From NCBI GenBank assembly GCA_023678885.1, contig CM043013.1, positions 25,266,791 through 25,330,790 of the forward strand: a stretch of 64,000 nt of DNA, read 5' to 3'. Positions 47,557-59,710 of the stretch are shown one piece after another. Source of the DNA: Pogostemon cablin. Lineage: Eukaryota; Streptophyta; Magnoliopsida; Lamiales; Lamiaceae. Made by a program: the position numbers and the translations under genes. Position 1 is the stretch's first letter, and each line of letters opens with the position of its first letter. The notes beneath the pieces are model-generated. The model ran no database searches, was not told where the DNA came from, and saw nothing but the letters and a program-made list of their open reading frames with translations.

Positions 47557-47763
47557 TTCGTCTCCCTTTCGCTCCCGACTCCATTTTTGTCCGTTCCATG
47601 ACCTGTTTTACACATATTTAAGCTCATTTACACAATTCTATCAGTTCATACCACTTTCCTCAAAATAACAATAACTCCATCAAATTTAACACAAATACGG
47701 ATAAAAACATCCAAAAATACACACATAAAGACACTAAAACCTAGGTGAAAATGACGACAATCA

Positions 47764-48248
47764 ACCCCCAAACTTAAAGTGTTGTTCGTCCTCGAACAAC
47801 TAAAAAAAATGATAAACAAGAGGAGAAATTTTCACCTAGAGAACATCTAACGAACATAAACCACAATATATCACAAGTAATAAGGACTTCAAAATCAAGT
47901 TAAGTATCCCTACATAATCAAACTTATAACATGAAAGATTAACGAGTTCAATCTCAAGCATGACAAAAGAGTAATCAAATCCCTTTCAATCCAAGCCTTT
48001 CATAGGATATCAAATTCACTCAACACTCTTTGAAGTAAGGTTTTGATCAACACTCATCAACCGGTTAAAATCGACTTACCATATGACCTGTTTTACACAT
48101 ATTTAAGCTCATTTACACAATTCTATCAGTTCGTACCACTTTCCTCAAAATAACAATAACTCCACCAAACTTAACACAAATACGGATAAAAATATCCGAA
48201 AATACACACATAAAGACACTAAAACCTAGGTGAAAATGACGACAATCA
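47764..48248 (-). repeat. Extra PPT-proximal segment plus truncated LTR at the 5' end of D
   Basis: 47764-48083 duplicates the internal sequence next to the 3' LTR (35226-35545, including PPT and hairpin). 48084-48248 duplicates the outer 165 bp of the LTR (35061-35225). The break joins ACCATA to TGACCTG at 48083/48084. The target duplication follows directly, so it is part of the element. The truncated LTR shares more diagnostic bases with the distal 3' LTR than with the adjacent 5' LTR. Confidence 0.92.
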
Positions 48249-48253
48249 CCTTT

Positions 48254-51200
48254 CAAGCTAGTTAAGAAATGTTTGGAAGAGAAGTTCAAGAAGTTTTCAG
48301 ATATAATAAATGAGATAAGCTTAAGCATTCCCTTCTCGGAAGCAATCTTAGAGATGTCATACTATGCCCGCTTTTTAAAGGACATACTATTGAAGAAGAG
48401 AAGCTTGAACAGAATTGAAAAAGTGAATTTATCTAAGAATTGCAGCTCGATCATACAGAGGAAGCTGTAGCAAAGTTGAAGGATCCGGGAAGCTTCACTA
48501 TTCTTTGTGATATTTGAAAGGGGTCAGCACGACAAGCCTTATGCAATCTTGGAGCAAGCATCAATTTGATGCCCTTGTCAATATTTCAAAGGCTTGGTTT
48601 GGGAAAGTTGACTCCCACAATGATTGCTCTACAATTGGCGGATAGTTCTATGACTTTTCTGAAGGGAATGACTGAAGATGTTCTTGTGAAAGTAGAGAAA
48701 CTAGTCTTTCCTGTGGACTTTCTAGTACTCGAGATGGAGGATGACAAGGATAATGCCCCACTTATCTTAGGGAGACCATTCCTTGCCACTGCTAGAGCAA
48801 TGATTGATGTACAAAACGACTGCGCATGGATAAAGAAGAGGTTATGTTTAACCTTGATAAAGCAATAAAGATGCCAATGGAGACGCGGTGTCACAGCATT
48901 GATGTGGTGGAGGAGATCGTGAAGGAAGACATGTCCTTGATTCTTTCTGAGGATCCCTTAGAGACATGCTTGATGGAGTCTCTTACTTTTCCCACCACGG
49001 AGCTAGATGAGCTCTCTAATGAGGTATGTATTGAATTTCTTGAAAACCTACTTGCTTTGGGTGATGATAGGTATGAATCGAAAAGAACCAAGCTTGAAGA
49101 GGTGAAGTGGACTAGGAAGTACTTGCCATTGGATCGAGAAAGCACAGTGAAAGAAAAGAAGAAAGAGGAGTTGAAACCACTTCCGGAACACTTGAAGTAT
49201 TCATATCTTGGTGACAATGAAACATATCTGGTAATTGTATCTTCTTCTCCAACTAATGATCAACTTGATGAACTATTAGATGTGGTTAGGAAGTATAAGT
49301 CTGCAATTGGTTGGTCTCTTAATGATTTGAAGGGTATTAGTCCATCATATTAGATGCATAGGATAAGATTAGATGAGACAAAGAGTAGCATTCAGAATCA
49401 GCGGAGGGTGAATCCCGCTATTCAAGAAGTGATTAGGAAGCAAATCCTAACATGGCTAGATGCAGGAATTATATACCCAATTAGTGATAGTCCCCATGTG
49501 AGTCCACTGCATGTTATAGCTAAAAAGGGTGCATGACTATTGTGAAAGCTGATGATGGCGAGACCTTAGCCACTAAGATTCCTACGGGATGGCGTGTGTG
49601 TACTGATTACAGAAAACTGAATGAAAATACATGCAAAGACTATTTCCCCCTTCCTTTCATAGATCAAATGCTTGATCATCTTGCAGGGTATAAGTTTATT
49701 GTTTCTTGGATGGGTACTCGGGTTATAATCAAATCATGATTGAACCCGAGGACCAGGAAAAGACTACTTTCACTTGCCCTTATGGAACTTTTTCCTTTAG
49801 AAAGATGCCTTTTGGATTGTGAAATGCACTTGCTACATTTCAGCAATGCATGATGGCCATATTTGACGGGTTGATAGAAAGATCGTGGAGGTGTTTATAG
49901 ATGATTTTTCTGAGGTTGGTTCCTCTTTTGATATTTGTTTATCTAACTTGTCTAATGTTTTGAAGAGATGCCAAGAAACTAATCTTGTCTTAAATTGGGA
50001 GAAGTGCCACTTCATGGTGAGAGATGGGATTGTACTTGAGCATCATATTTCGGCTAGGATTGCAGGTGGATAGAGCAAAGGTGGTGGCGATTGAGAAGCT
50101 TCCACCATCTACTAATGAGAAGGAGTGTGGTCCTTTCTTGGACACGCAGGATTTTGCAGGAGATTTATCAAAGACTTCTCAAAATACTCCAACCCATTAT
50201 CTCACTTACTTGAAAAGGATGTTCCTTTTGTTTTGATGATGAATGTCTAACAACATTTATGGTTTTGAAGGAGGCACTAATTACTGCACCTATCTTGATT
50301 ACACCGGATTGGACTCAATCGTTTGTACTTATGTGTGATGCAAGTGATCAAACACTTGGAGTGGTGCTTGGGTAGATGAGAGAGAAGAAGTTCTGCGCCA
50401 TTTACTATATGAGTAAGACTTTTGATGTAGCACAAAAGAAATACACTATCACTAAAAATGAGTTTCTAGCTGTTGTGTATGCATTCAATAAGTTTCGACA
50501 TTATTTGGTTGGCATTAAGACCATTATGTACACGGATCCTTCTGCGATTCGTTACTTGATGGGGAAAAAGGAAGTAAAGCCAAGGATCATTACATTGATC
50601 ATTCTTTTGTAAGAATTTGAATTGGAGATCTGAGATACGAAAGATACAGAAAATGTGTTGGCGAATCACCTATCAAGATTGGAGACAAGGGAGCATTGTG
50701 ATGATTCTTTTGATTATATAGAGGAGATGTTCCCTGGTGAAAAGATCATGACGGTGTTTGTTTAAGAAGAGGAAAGATATTGTGTATTAGCTGCTCAAGG
50801 AGTGGATCCATGGTATGCGAATTATGTCAATTACATTGCCGTAGGAGAAATTCCAAGAGATCTCAACAGGTATCAACTTGCGAAATTTAAGAAGGATGTT
50901 GAGACTTTCATATGGTATGATCCGTTCATCTACAAGATTTGTACGGACTCTATCATTCGTAGGTGTGTGCCTAAAATGGAGATGGAGAGTGTTCTTAATT
51001 TTTGCATGCACAATCTAACGGGGGCACTTCGGACCTCAAAAGACAGCAACTAGGTACTTCAATATGCTCTTTACTAGTCTACTTTGTTTAAAGACTGTGA
51101 ATCCTATGTGGCGACATGCGATAGATGTCAAAGGATGGGAAACATAAGTAGAAGAGATGAGATGCCCCTTCAGCCGAGCATTGTTGTTGAGATCTTTGAT

Positions 51201-51586
51201 ATATGGGGAATCGATTTTATGAGGCCCTTTTCCCCATCTAATGGATTTCTCTACATTCTGCTAGCTTTGGATTATGTTTCTAAATGGGTGGAGGCCATTC
51301 CAACCCATATAAATGATTCAAAGACGGTGTTGTCTTTCTTGAAGAAGCATATCTTTACCCGCTAAGGAGTTCCTAGAGCACTAGTAAATGATGGATGTTC
51401 CCACTTCGTCAACAATCTTCTTGAGAGAGTGCTCAAGGATTATGGTGTCAAGCATAGGGTTACTACACCCTATCATCCTCAAGTGAATGGGCAAGTGGAG
51501 GTCTCTAACCAGCAAGTGAAGCAAATCCTAGAGAAAGTAGTCGAAACTAATAGGAAGGATTGGGCGATGAAGCTCGATGATCTTTT
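48254..51586 (+). pseudogene. pol: Element C protease, RT, RNase H and integrase (part 2 of gag-pol)
   Basis: Continuation after element D: LVKK-type pre-protease block (48273-48470), a protease whose catalytic block reads CNLGASINLMP (the Asp is replaced by Asn) near 48545, ILGRPF near 48770, then a small deletion and frameshift near 48810. RT pieces lie at 48826-49353 (stop at 49351), 49354-49536, 49533-49739 and 49885-50073 (VFIDDFS active-site region kept, CFLDG block lost). RNase H is at 50376-50612 (YTDPSAIRYL, catalytic His to Pro). Integrase is at 50802-51586 (CDRCQRMGN finger, WGIDFMRPF, VNDGCSHF, NGQVEVSN) with a stop at 51363. Cut by copia-2 at 51586. Clearly non-functional. Confidence 0.9.
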
Positions 51587-52786
51587 TGTTGGATTGTATA
51601 CTAAAAGTCTAGCTTTAGTATGAACAATATCATAACAATATTTGAAATGAGAATCATTGATCAAATGATTGCATCTTATAATTTATTTTATATGCATGAT
51701 GCAATAGTCCATTTACTTTATACTGTAGATAATATGTTGTGCGACAACACGCGGAAGATCATATTATCGGTTTCCTTATAAAGTATAAACAGATCCTCAC
51801 AACTGAGATAGACGGGGACTCTCTATCGGTATGGTTGTAGTGTGGTTTGGTATTAGCTTGTCTTGGCTATAGAATCACATTAGTGCACTTGTGTGTATTG
51901 AGCAGGACCGCTTGAGATCGTTCGACTTATGCTGACTTATAGAAGAACTTGATCTCTGTTATTATGGAAGTTCATGCTCTTAATCCCTATACAATAACCT
52001 CGACACGTAGGGCAGTATGTATTTCTTTGATTCATCAATGGGTGAGATTTATAAGTATTAAATCAATATACTCGGTGAGTTGGGAAGTAGTGCTGTCTCT
52101 ATGGTGTGTTGTTGATTGTAGAAGGAATCCATGTCCGTTATAGGTTGATGATGTCTCCTTGAGGAGCTCATAAGGTTTATCATGTAAATCTTGCAAGTGG
52201 ATTAATTTCCGGCATGATAAAAAGGTTGAGTGGTACTAACTTGGATGAGATATTAATTAATTTGAGTTGTCAGTAACTTAATTAATTAATGGACATTGTA
52301 TATCTTAAACATGGGGTGACTGTCGGGCTTATAATAAGAAGGAGCCCAGAACATAATTTTGGGATTGGACGGGTAGTGCAGTAATAATATTTTAGTGGAC
52401 TATATTATTATTATTGGATTTAATTAAAAGCTTTGGGCTAAGCTTGGTTAATTAAAATTCAATTGAGGCCCAGCCCAATTTCTCCTCCTGGTCCCTGCTG
52501 TAGCCCAATATATAAGTGAACTCAGCTTCCTGGAACCCTCAGATTATTCCTGCGCCTCTTTTGGTGAGAGAAGGGAAGAGAAGCAGATTGAGAGATCCTG
52601 CAGACTGTTGCCCACACAACAGCAGGATCACACTTGGGACATACAGTAGAAGACAGAGGTAGTTCTCTGCAGTTCATCCTCTACACCAACCCAGAAGTAC
52701 GGTAAACACGTTTTATGCTTCCGTTGATTTGTTTGCCTGTTAATCCTAACGAATCACGTTGGACCGCACGATCCAATTGCCAACAA
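51587..52786 (+). repeat. 5' LTR of copia-2
   Basis: 1,200 bp, TGTTGG...CCAACA, with a TATATAAG box at 52509-52516. Confidence 0.95.
52509..52516 (+). promoter_or_regulatory. TATA box of the copia-2 5' LTR
   Basis: TATATAAG about 280 bp before the LTR end. Conserved in the 3' LTR (59428-59435) and in copia-3. Confidence 0.65.
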
Positions 52787-52788
52787 TT

Positions 52789-52799
52789 GGTATCAGAGT
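52789..52799 (+). other. Primer binding site of copia-2 (initiator tRNA-Met)
   Basis: TGGTATCAGAG, two bases after the LTR. Confidence 0.92.
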
Positions 52800-55110
52800 G
52801 AGGTTTCGTGGTGAAACGTTAGACGTTAGGTAGGGTTGAGCTATATTTGTGTTAATTATCAAATTAATTGCGTGTTTGTAAGTGATTATGTGATTATGTG
52901 AATAATCTGGACATTATCGCTTGAGATATATACGGCTGGGTATGTGTGATTACTGCTGATTGTTATTCCTGTACACATCATACAATCTCCTATCTATCAC
53001 ACTGGTCATATCACTCACACACACGATTATCATCGTTGTCGAGCTTTTCATGGGCTGCTATCGGAAAGCGGGCTGATCATCGAACGAGTGATGTCCAGCG
53101 TTAACCCAAAAAAAACCTGCCGGTGACTGTATTGTTGTCACGATCGAAGAGGACTGATGGGCAGCCTTGGCGATTGTCAACGGCGGCGGCGGGGTTCGCT
53201 GCAAGACTGGAGAAAGCCTGCAACGACAAGGCGACACTCGTCTGCACACGGCGGCGGGGTTCGCTGCAACATCGAGGACCAGACAAAGCTTGGTTCCGAG
53301 CAGGTCACAGACTGCTCTCGGTCGAGCCAGCGGAGGGTTGCGGTTGAGACGGAGACATAGGCAGGTTAGGGCCAGAATTGATGGTCGATAACTGGTGACT
53401 GTGTAGTCTACGGGAAGCATCAGACCAGGCTTTGGCGTGTTGACGGTGGTTTCGCATGAGCCTACGTCTTCTCCGAGCGGGTTTGCTGTGCGGTTGCCTA
53501 TCACGGCGGCTGAACAACGGCGGCTGTCTCGACTGGTGCAGGGTGGATTCTAGGCGAATCGAGCGTTGCATCTTCACTCCCGGGCTGGTGTGCCACGACT
53601 GGCGCTGACTGGACGGCTGACGGCGCGACAGCGTTGGGCTGATTGGCGCGGCCGCCGGTTGCTGCAGCAGTGTCATTTTCCACCGGTGATTGCTGGCGGT
53701 GATGGGCTGATGGCGTCGTTCCTGTGGGCTGAGGGAGGCGCCGGCGGCGGCAGCGGCGGCGCCGTGTGATACTTTGCTGTGTGGTTTCCGTCTGCGGCTG
53801 GGAGACATTCTAGGGCAGCACATTGATTTCTTGTTCAGGGCCCAATTTTAATAGAATATGATGTTGGGCTTTAGGGCTCTTATTCTATTTTCTTTGGTTC
53901 TAGGCTGCCTTGATGTTGCTTTTGGGCCAGTTAGGCCATTTTTTATTGAGGTGGCAATGGGCCTGGGGTTTGGGATGTTTAGCTGGGCTCTATTTTGGGC
54001 AGTTGGGCCTATAATTTTAATTATGGTTTTGGGCTGTAGTTACATGGCCCAATTTTAGTTAAATGGCAATGGGATGCTGGGCCAATCCTTGGTTTTAATT
54101 AATTGTGGGTAATGGACCAAGCATAATTAATTAATTATATTAATGGACTAATTGTGCTAGTGGGCTTGGTGGACTTAATTTGATTTTGGGCTAAGATTAT
54201 GGGCCATGGATAATGGGCTTGATTAATTATTTAATCTGCTGCTCATTTTGTGCTAATTTGTTGCTCTTGGGCCCAAATTATTTGATCCACTATTTATACA
54301 ATTAATTATGATATATGACTGAGTTAATTGTTTTAACTTGACAATTAATTGTTATATATGAAAGGCATGATCTATGTGATTTATTTATTTAAATTGCTGT
54401 TAATAGAAGCATGTCTTAGTTGTATATTTTATTCTGGAATATTATATGCATGTTAAAAAACCCTCGGTAATTAAATAACTAAGTGGGAGAGGGAATTGGT
54501 AATAAATTCCCGCGGCCTCCATTATTGGTTTGTTAGCAATGTGAATAGACTTGCGTGTCGGCATTAGAGCATTCCTCCCCATCGGATGAGTTTATTCATG
54601 GATTGCTGGAACAGACTTCATTAAATAATTACATTTGTAATGTGATGCATATGGACTTGCGCGTTGGCTTAGACCTTCCTCCCTATCGGATGAGTTTATA
54701 TGCGGTTCACTGGTACAAACTTGTAATTGATGACTGTAGGAAGTTATCCGAGCGCGTGTGTACTTCTCCATCTGTAAGGCACACAAGCTTGGGCCGCAGA
54801 CTTGGGGTCAAATAATGGTGTACACTTAGATGTAAATAATAAGTATCCTCCCCATCGGAGTCACTGCTTTTATTTGCATGGCTAAAGAGGAACCGACTAT
54901 TAATTATTTTGTCTTAAAGTGAGGTTGACAAATGAAATTAATGGGTAAAACCTTCTCTTGTAAATGTTCGGGTTTGTAAACGTCCACACTATCGTGGCTT
55001 GCAGACTCACGGTGCTTGAGATGTCGGTGAATTTTATTTTATATTGTTTTGAGGGAATCGATATAAAAGAATAAAATTCGAAGATTTGATCGGTAAATTT
55101 ATTTGTGATT
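52800..55110 (+). other. Long 5' leader of copia-2 with a GC-rich island
   Basis: The GC-rich block at about 53040-53830 corresponds to 22470-23240 in copia-1 (shared GTATTGTTGTCACGATCG-type stretch). It has an internal repeat (GGCGGCGGGGTTCGCTGCAA at about 53183 and 53262). ORFs there are on both strands and not conserved, so I call no gene. A PPT-like TAAGTGGGAGAGGGAA is at 54480-54495. A module of about 110 bp (CCTCCCC/TATCGGATGAGTTTAT) is repeated imperfectly at about 54555 and 54665, once only in copia-1. Confidence 0.7.
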
Positions 55111-58100
55111 CTCTGAATTTTGAATGGTTTTATTTCACTAATTATTAACTAAAAGACATTATATTTACTTGTCCAAATTAGATGATTGGAAAAGAATCTT
55201 GGTTTTGAACTTTACTGCTTAAGAAAATACATGTGTATTCTCTTAAAGGACGTCTCATGATGCCTATTAAAGTCTCTAGTGAAGAAATGAGAGGTTCATA
55301 GAAATATGATGGTCTCATGTAACTCTTCGGATACTTGAGTAAATTAAAAGGCAGAAGATCATGGTTACATTGATGAATGAATTGGAAAAGCTTGGAATAG
55401 AAATTGAAAGGGAAACCTAAATCAATTTATTCTTCACAATTTGCCTGGATGTTTTGAGCAAGTTCTACCTGAAATACGAGAGATTGTATATGGTGGGAAA
55501 CTTCTAACAAAACATGTGGCAAAAGAAATCCATTTTTCATCATGATCTGAACAAGTTTAATATCTTATTTACTAATGGTTTAAACATGATTAGTGATGGC
55601 ATCTACTGACTCGAAGTATGTAGATACTGGAATCACTAAATGTTTATCACTGAGTAAGAATAAGATTTTTAATAACATGAGTAAAACTACAAAGGTAGTG
55701 GCTATTGCAGTGGGAGTTGTTTATTTATCTCATGATAAGAATAAACGATTGATTATGAGAAATTATCTTTTCGTACGTTTCATAGAAAGAATTTAATTTC
55801 GGTTTCTATACAATAACGGATGGACACTTCATTTCATTTAAATGACATGGTCATAATAATGAGGAATGAGGTTATAACCCATTAAAGTACGTTGGTGGAT
55901 AAAAAGTATACTCTTGAATCATGTACATCCCACAGATGCAATAAATAGTAATTAAATAATGCATCTTCTAATATGAGTAAGAGAAAGGAACCTTCGGAGA
56001 TGAACTAAACATACATTTGGCGTCTAAGTCTAATTCATTTTACTTGAGTAGGATTCAAAAGTTGATAGCCGATAGACCGTAAGGTTTATCTGAAGTGGAA
56101 ACTATCGGACTTGCGAGTCTTGCTTGGAAGTAAAAATGATTAAATGTCTTTTCAAGGCTGTGGGGTGTAGAGCCAAAGATATATATGTTGGAATTAGTTC
56201 ATTCTGATTCAAGCGAACCTAACAATATCCAGGTGAGAGGTGGTTATGAATATTCAAAGATTATTCTGGGAACCGATATATTTATTTAATGCACTGCATG
56301 TCTAAGTTCTTGGATTAATTCAAGAATTGTAAGGCTGGTACAGTGAGCGTCATGGAAAATATATCATATCATTACGATTCAATCGTTATGATGAAGACCT
56401 CTTAGGATAGTTAGGAACTAATAATCAGAAGTTGAGATTAAATCTCAAGTTGACTACACCGGGCATGCCCCAGCTGAATGGTGTGGTGAGTAGAAGGGAT
56501 AAGGCTCTTATGGTTATGATTAGATAGATGATGAATTATTTAGAATAATTAAATTCATTTTATGGATATACCCTAGATACAGTAATTCGTGAAACATTTG
56601 TCTGTATATGGGATATCCTAGAAAAATGGAGGGTGATTTATTTAGTCCAAAAGATCGAAGGGTGATTGTCAACACAAACACTAGATTTTTGGAAAAGGAC
56701 TATGTAATAAATCACAAGCCCATGTATAAGTTGTTCTAAAGGAAGTGAGAGGAAAACACTAAGTATAAGTACCAAGTGTACAAGAGGAAATACCACAAGG
56801 TAAACTGCAACGCGTGTCACGTCTGATACACAATTACATGTAGTGCCTTATCGTAGTGGGAGGGTTGTATGACAACCCATAAATATATGTTTTGGGAGAG
56901 TCGTGAGACTTGGTCCCTAGTAAACATGGTATTGTCCCACAAATACGACTTAGCACTACAAGATTAAAATGCGGAATCTTAGTAAGTTGCAATGTATGTT
57001 GAAATAGAATCTACGGATTCTAAATTAAGTCTGGAGCTTGAAGGATCACTAAAATGGTGTAAAAGCCATTGCAAGTGGTCAAGGGAAATAAAAGAGGATC
57101 ATACGGAAAGGTGAAAATCTTGGAAGCAAAGCTTGTTGCGAAAAGATGTACTCAGAAAGAAATGGTTCGATTATGAGGAAACATGTTCGCTGGTAGCTAT
57201 GCTTATGTTGATCCGGATTCTTTTATTTATTGCTGCTCATATTGAATTATGAGGAACAACAAATAGATGTCAAGACAGCTTTCCTGATTGGAAGTCTTGA
57301 GGAAAACATCTATGTGAAGCAACCAGAGTAATTCATTGCAAAGTACTAATAGCATTTTGATAGTAAGCTTAAAATTGTCCAGCGATGGACTAAAGCAAGC
57401 TTTAAGATAGTGAAGCATCTGTTTTGATTAAGTAATCCGGTGGCATGGATTTAAATCAATGAGCGGATGAGTCTTGTGTGTTGTAAAGAGTGACGGAAAC
57501 GTAGTGGTGTTTCTTATACTATATGTAGATAGTATCTTGCTCATTGGAGACAATGAAAGAGTATTATCGGGCGTATGGGTACGGTTAATAAAGCTGTAGA
57601 GATGAAGGACTTAAGAAAGGTAAAAATATATCCTTTTGATCACGGTAATACGGATCACAGAAAGGACATTATGCTTATCTCAAGTATCATAAAATGATAC
57701 AGTCCACACTCGTTTAGCATGTGAATTTATCTAAGTAAATGTGTCTTTGAGACACAAAAAGAAGATAAAGTAGATGAAAGCAGTTCCTTATGCTTCGGCG
57801 AATAAGGAAGCTTAATCTAAAGAATGCTATAAACGAAGTTGGATATCTATTTTGCTGAACGCATGAACAGAAGGTATCAACGTAACCCAGAACAAGAATG
57901 ATGAACTGTGGTAAGACATTTATAAAGTGCCTGAGAAGGACTGGATATTATATGTGGACTTACTGGACAGCTTCACTGCTTCTTGTGGATTACGTAGATT
58001 CGGATTTTTTAGTCAGATTGGACGGCAGTAAATTCACCTCAAAGGTTATGTGTTTAATCTTAGGAAGTAGTGTCATAATGTGGAGGAGTGTTATATAGAA

Positions 58101-58482
58101 ATATATTTCAAACTCCGGACTCCATCATGGAAAGATGATAAATTGGAGCCTATGAGGCAGCCAAAGTATCTATATGACTCTAGAGACTTCATGATGGACT
58201 TTGAAGTGTTTCTAAGTTTGCCCAAGGTAATCACAATTTACATTGATGATATTGGTGCAGTTGCAAACTTGAAGAAATCACAAGTCCATAAAGCAATTAA
58301 ACACATGGAGCGCGAGTACCACCTGTTACGAGAAATCATATGATGAGGAGAAGGTTGTTGTCGCCTAGATTGCATCGGATGATGACCTGGTAAACCATTT
58401 ACAAGGACCTTAAGGCGAGAGCTTTTAATGGTCGTAAGTGGGAGTAGGAATCAGATGTATGGCAGAAGACATGACAGCATAG
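55110..58482 (+). pseudogene. gag-pol: Ty1/copia gag-pol remnant, copia-2 (heavily decayed)
   Basis: Only short blocks of homology to copia-1 remain: a gag-like start near 55180, a pre-integrase stretch near 56000, integrase near 56220-56520, RT near 57180-57600 (active-site region reads YVDS instead of YVDD near 57523) and RNase H near 57960-58350 (TIYIDDIGAVANLKK). Dozens of indels and stops occur. The last stop before the PPT aligns with the end of the copia-1 polyprotein. Nothing here can encode a working enzyme. Confidence 0.88.
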
Positions 58483-58492
58483 TCTTTTAGTA

Positions 58493-58504
58493 TAAGTGGG
58501 AGAT
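58493..58504 (+). other. Polypurine tract of copia-2
   Basis: TAAGTGGGAGAT-like tract directly before the 3' LTR. It is the same as in copia-1, hence preserved while the coding region is not. Confidence 0.85.
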
Positions 58505-59705
58505 TATTGGATTGTATACTAAAAGTCTAGCTTTAGTATGAACAATGTCATAACAATATTTGAAATGAGAATCATTGATCAAATGATTGCATCTTATAAT
58601 TTATTTTATATGCATGATGCAATAGTCCATTTACTTTATACTGTAGATAATATGTTGTGCGACAACACGCGGAAGATCATATTATCGGTTTCCTTATAAA
58701 GTATAAACAGATGCTCACAACTGAGATAGACGGGGACTCTCTATCGGTATGGTTGTAGTGTGGTTTGGTATTAGCTTGTCTTGGCTATAGAATCACATTA
58801 GTGCACTTGTGTGTATTAAGCAGGACCGCTTGAGATCGTTCGACTTATTCTGACTTATAGAAGAACTTGATCTCTGTTATTATGGAAGTTCGTGCTCTTA
58901 GTCCCTATACAATAACCTCGACACGTAGGGCAATATGTATTTCTTTGATTCATCAATGGGTGAGATTTATAAGTATTAAATCAATATACTCGGTGAGTTG
59001 GGAAGTAGTGTTGTCTCTATGGTGTGCTGTTGATTGTAGAAGGAATCCATGTCCGTTATAGGTTGATGATGTCCCCTTGAGGAGCTCATAAGGTTTATCA
59101 TGTAAATCTTGCAAGTGGATTAATTTCAGGCATGATAAAAAGATTGAGTGGTACTACTCTTGGATGAGATATTAATTAATTTGAGTTGTCAGTAACTTAA
59201 TTAGTTAATGGACATTGTATATCTTAAACATGGGGAGACTGTCGGGCTTATAATAAGAAGGAGCCCAGAACATAATTTTGGGATTGGACGGGTAGTGCAG
59301 TAATAATATTTTAGTGGACTATATTATTATTATTGGATTTAATTAAAAGCTTTGGGCTAAGCTTGGTTAATTAAAATTCAATTGAGGCCCAGCCCAATTT
59401 CTCCTCCTGGTCCCTGCTGTAGCCCAATATATAAGTGAACTCAGCTTCCTGGAACCCTCAGATTATTCCTGCGCCTCTTTTGGTGAGAGAAGGGAAGAGA
59501 AGCAGATTGAGAGATCCTGCAGACTGTTGCCCACACAACAGCAGGATCACACTTGGGACATACAGTAGAAGATCAGAGGTAGTTCTCTGCAGTTCATCCT
59601 CTACAGCAACCCAGAAGTACAGTAAACACGTTTTATGCTTCCGCTGATTTGTTTGCCTGTTAATCCTAACGAATCACATTGGACCGCACGATCCAATTGC
59701 CAACA
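58505..59705 (+). repeat. 3' LTR of copia-2
   Basis: 1,201 bp. The first dinucleotide is mutated from TG to TA; the end is CCAACA before the CTTTT duplication. Confidence 0.95.
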
Positions 59706-59710
59706 CTTTT

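Larger units (their letters stand above)
46034..47763 (-). repeat. 5' LTR of element D
   Basis: 1,730 bp pair of 33477-35225. It contains the array at 47270-47556 and the TATA box at 47199-47205. Transcription would run leftward through gag-pol. Confidence 0.95.
33477..48248 (-). mobile_element. Element D: near-intact Athila-like Ty3/gypsy retrotransposon with a rearranged 5' end
   Basis: Minus strand: an extra 485-bp piece (48248-47764), 5' LTR, PBS, gag-pol, spacer, 3' ORF, PPT and 3' LTR. The target duplication CCTTT (33472-33476 and 48249-48253) includes the extra piece. Flanking sequence joins into the C polyprotein (PPFPF...LVKK). LTRs 33477-35225 and 46034-47763 differ by about 17 substitutions plus one 19-bp indel, roughly 1 percent. 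This is one of the youngest insertions in the window. Confidence 0.95.
51587..59705 (+). mobile_element. Copia-2: Ty1/copia element with similar LTRs but ruined interior
   Basis: LTRs 51587-52786 and 58505-59705, target duplication CTTTT (51582-51586 and 59706-59710), PBS and PPT present. LTRs differ by about 20-22 positions (roughly 2 percent), yet the gag-pol region has lost every long frame. Same family as copia-1 and copia-3. Confidence 0.95.

Noticed and set aside
48812..48828. ACAAAACGACTGCG word shared by C protease and the B LTR (29613-29630)
   Set aside because: In C it results from a small deletion in the protease gene; the match to the LTR is short and looks accidental.
53305..53823. 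A 172-codon ORF on the minus strand, and others in the GC-rich copia leaders
   Set aside because: High GC lowers stop frequency on both strands. The ORFs are antisense to the element, overlap each other and are not conserved between copia-1 and copia-2.
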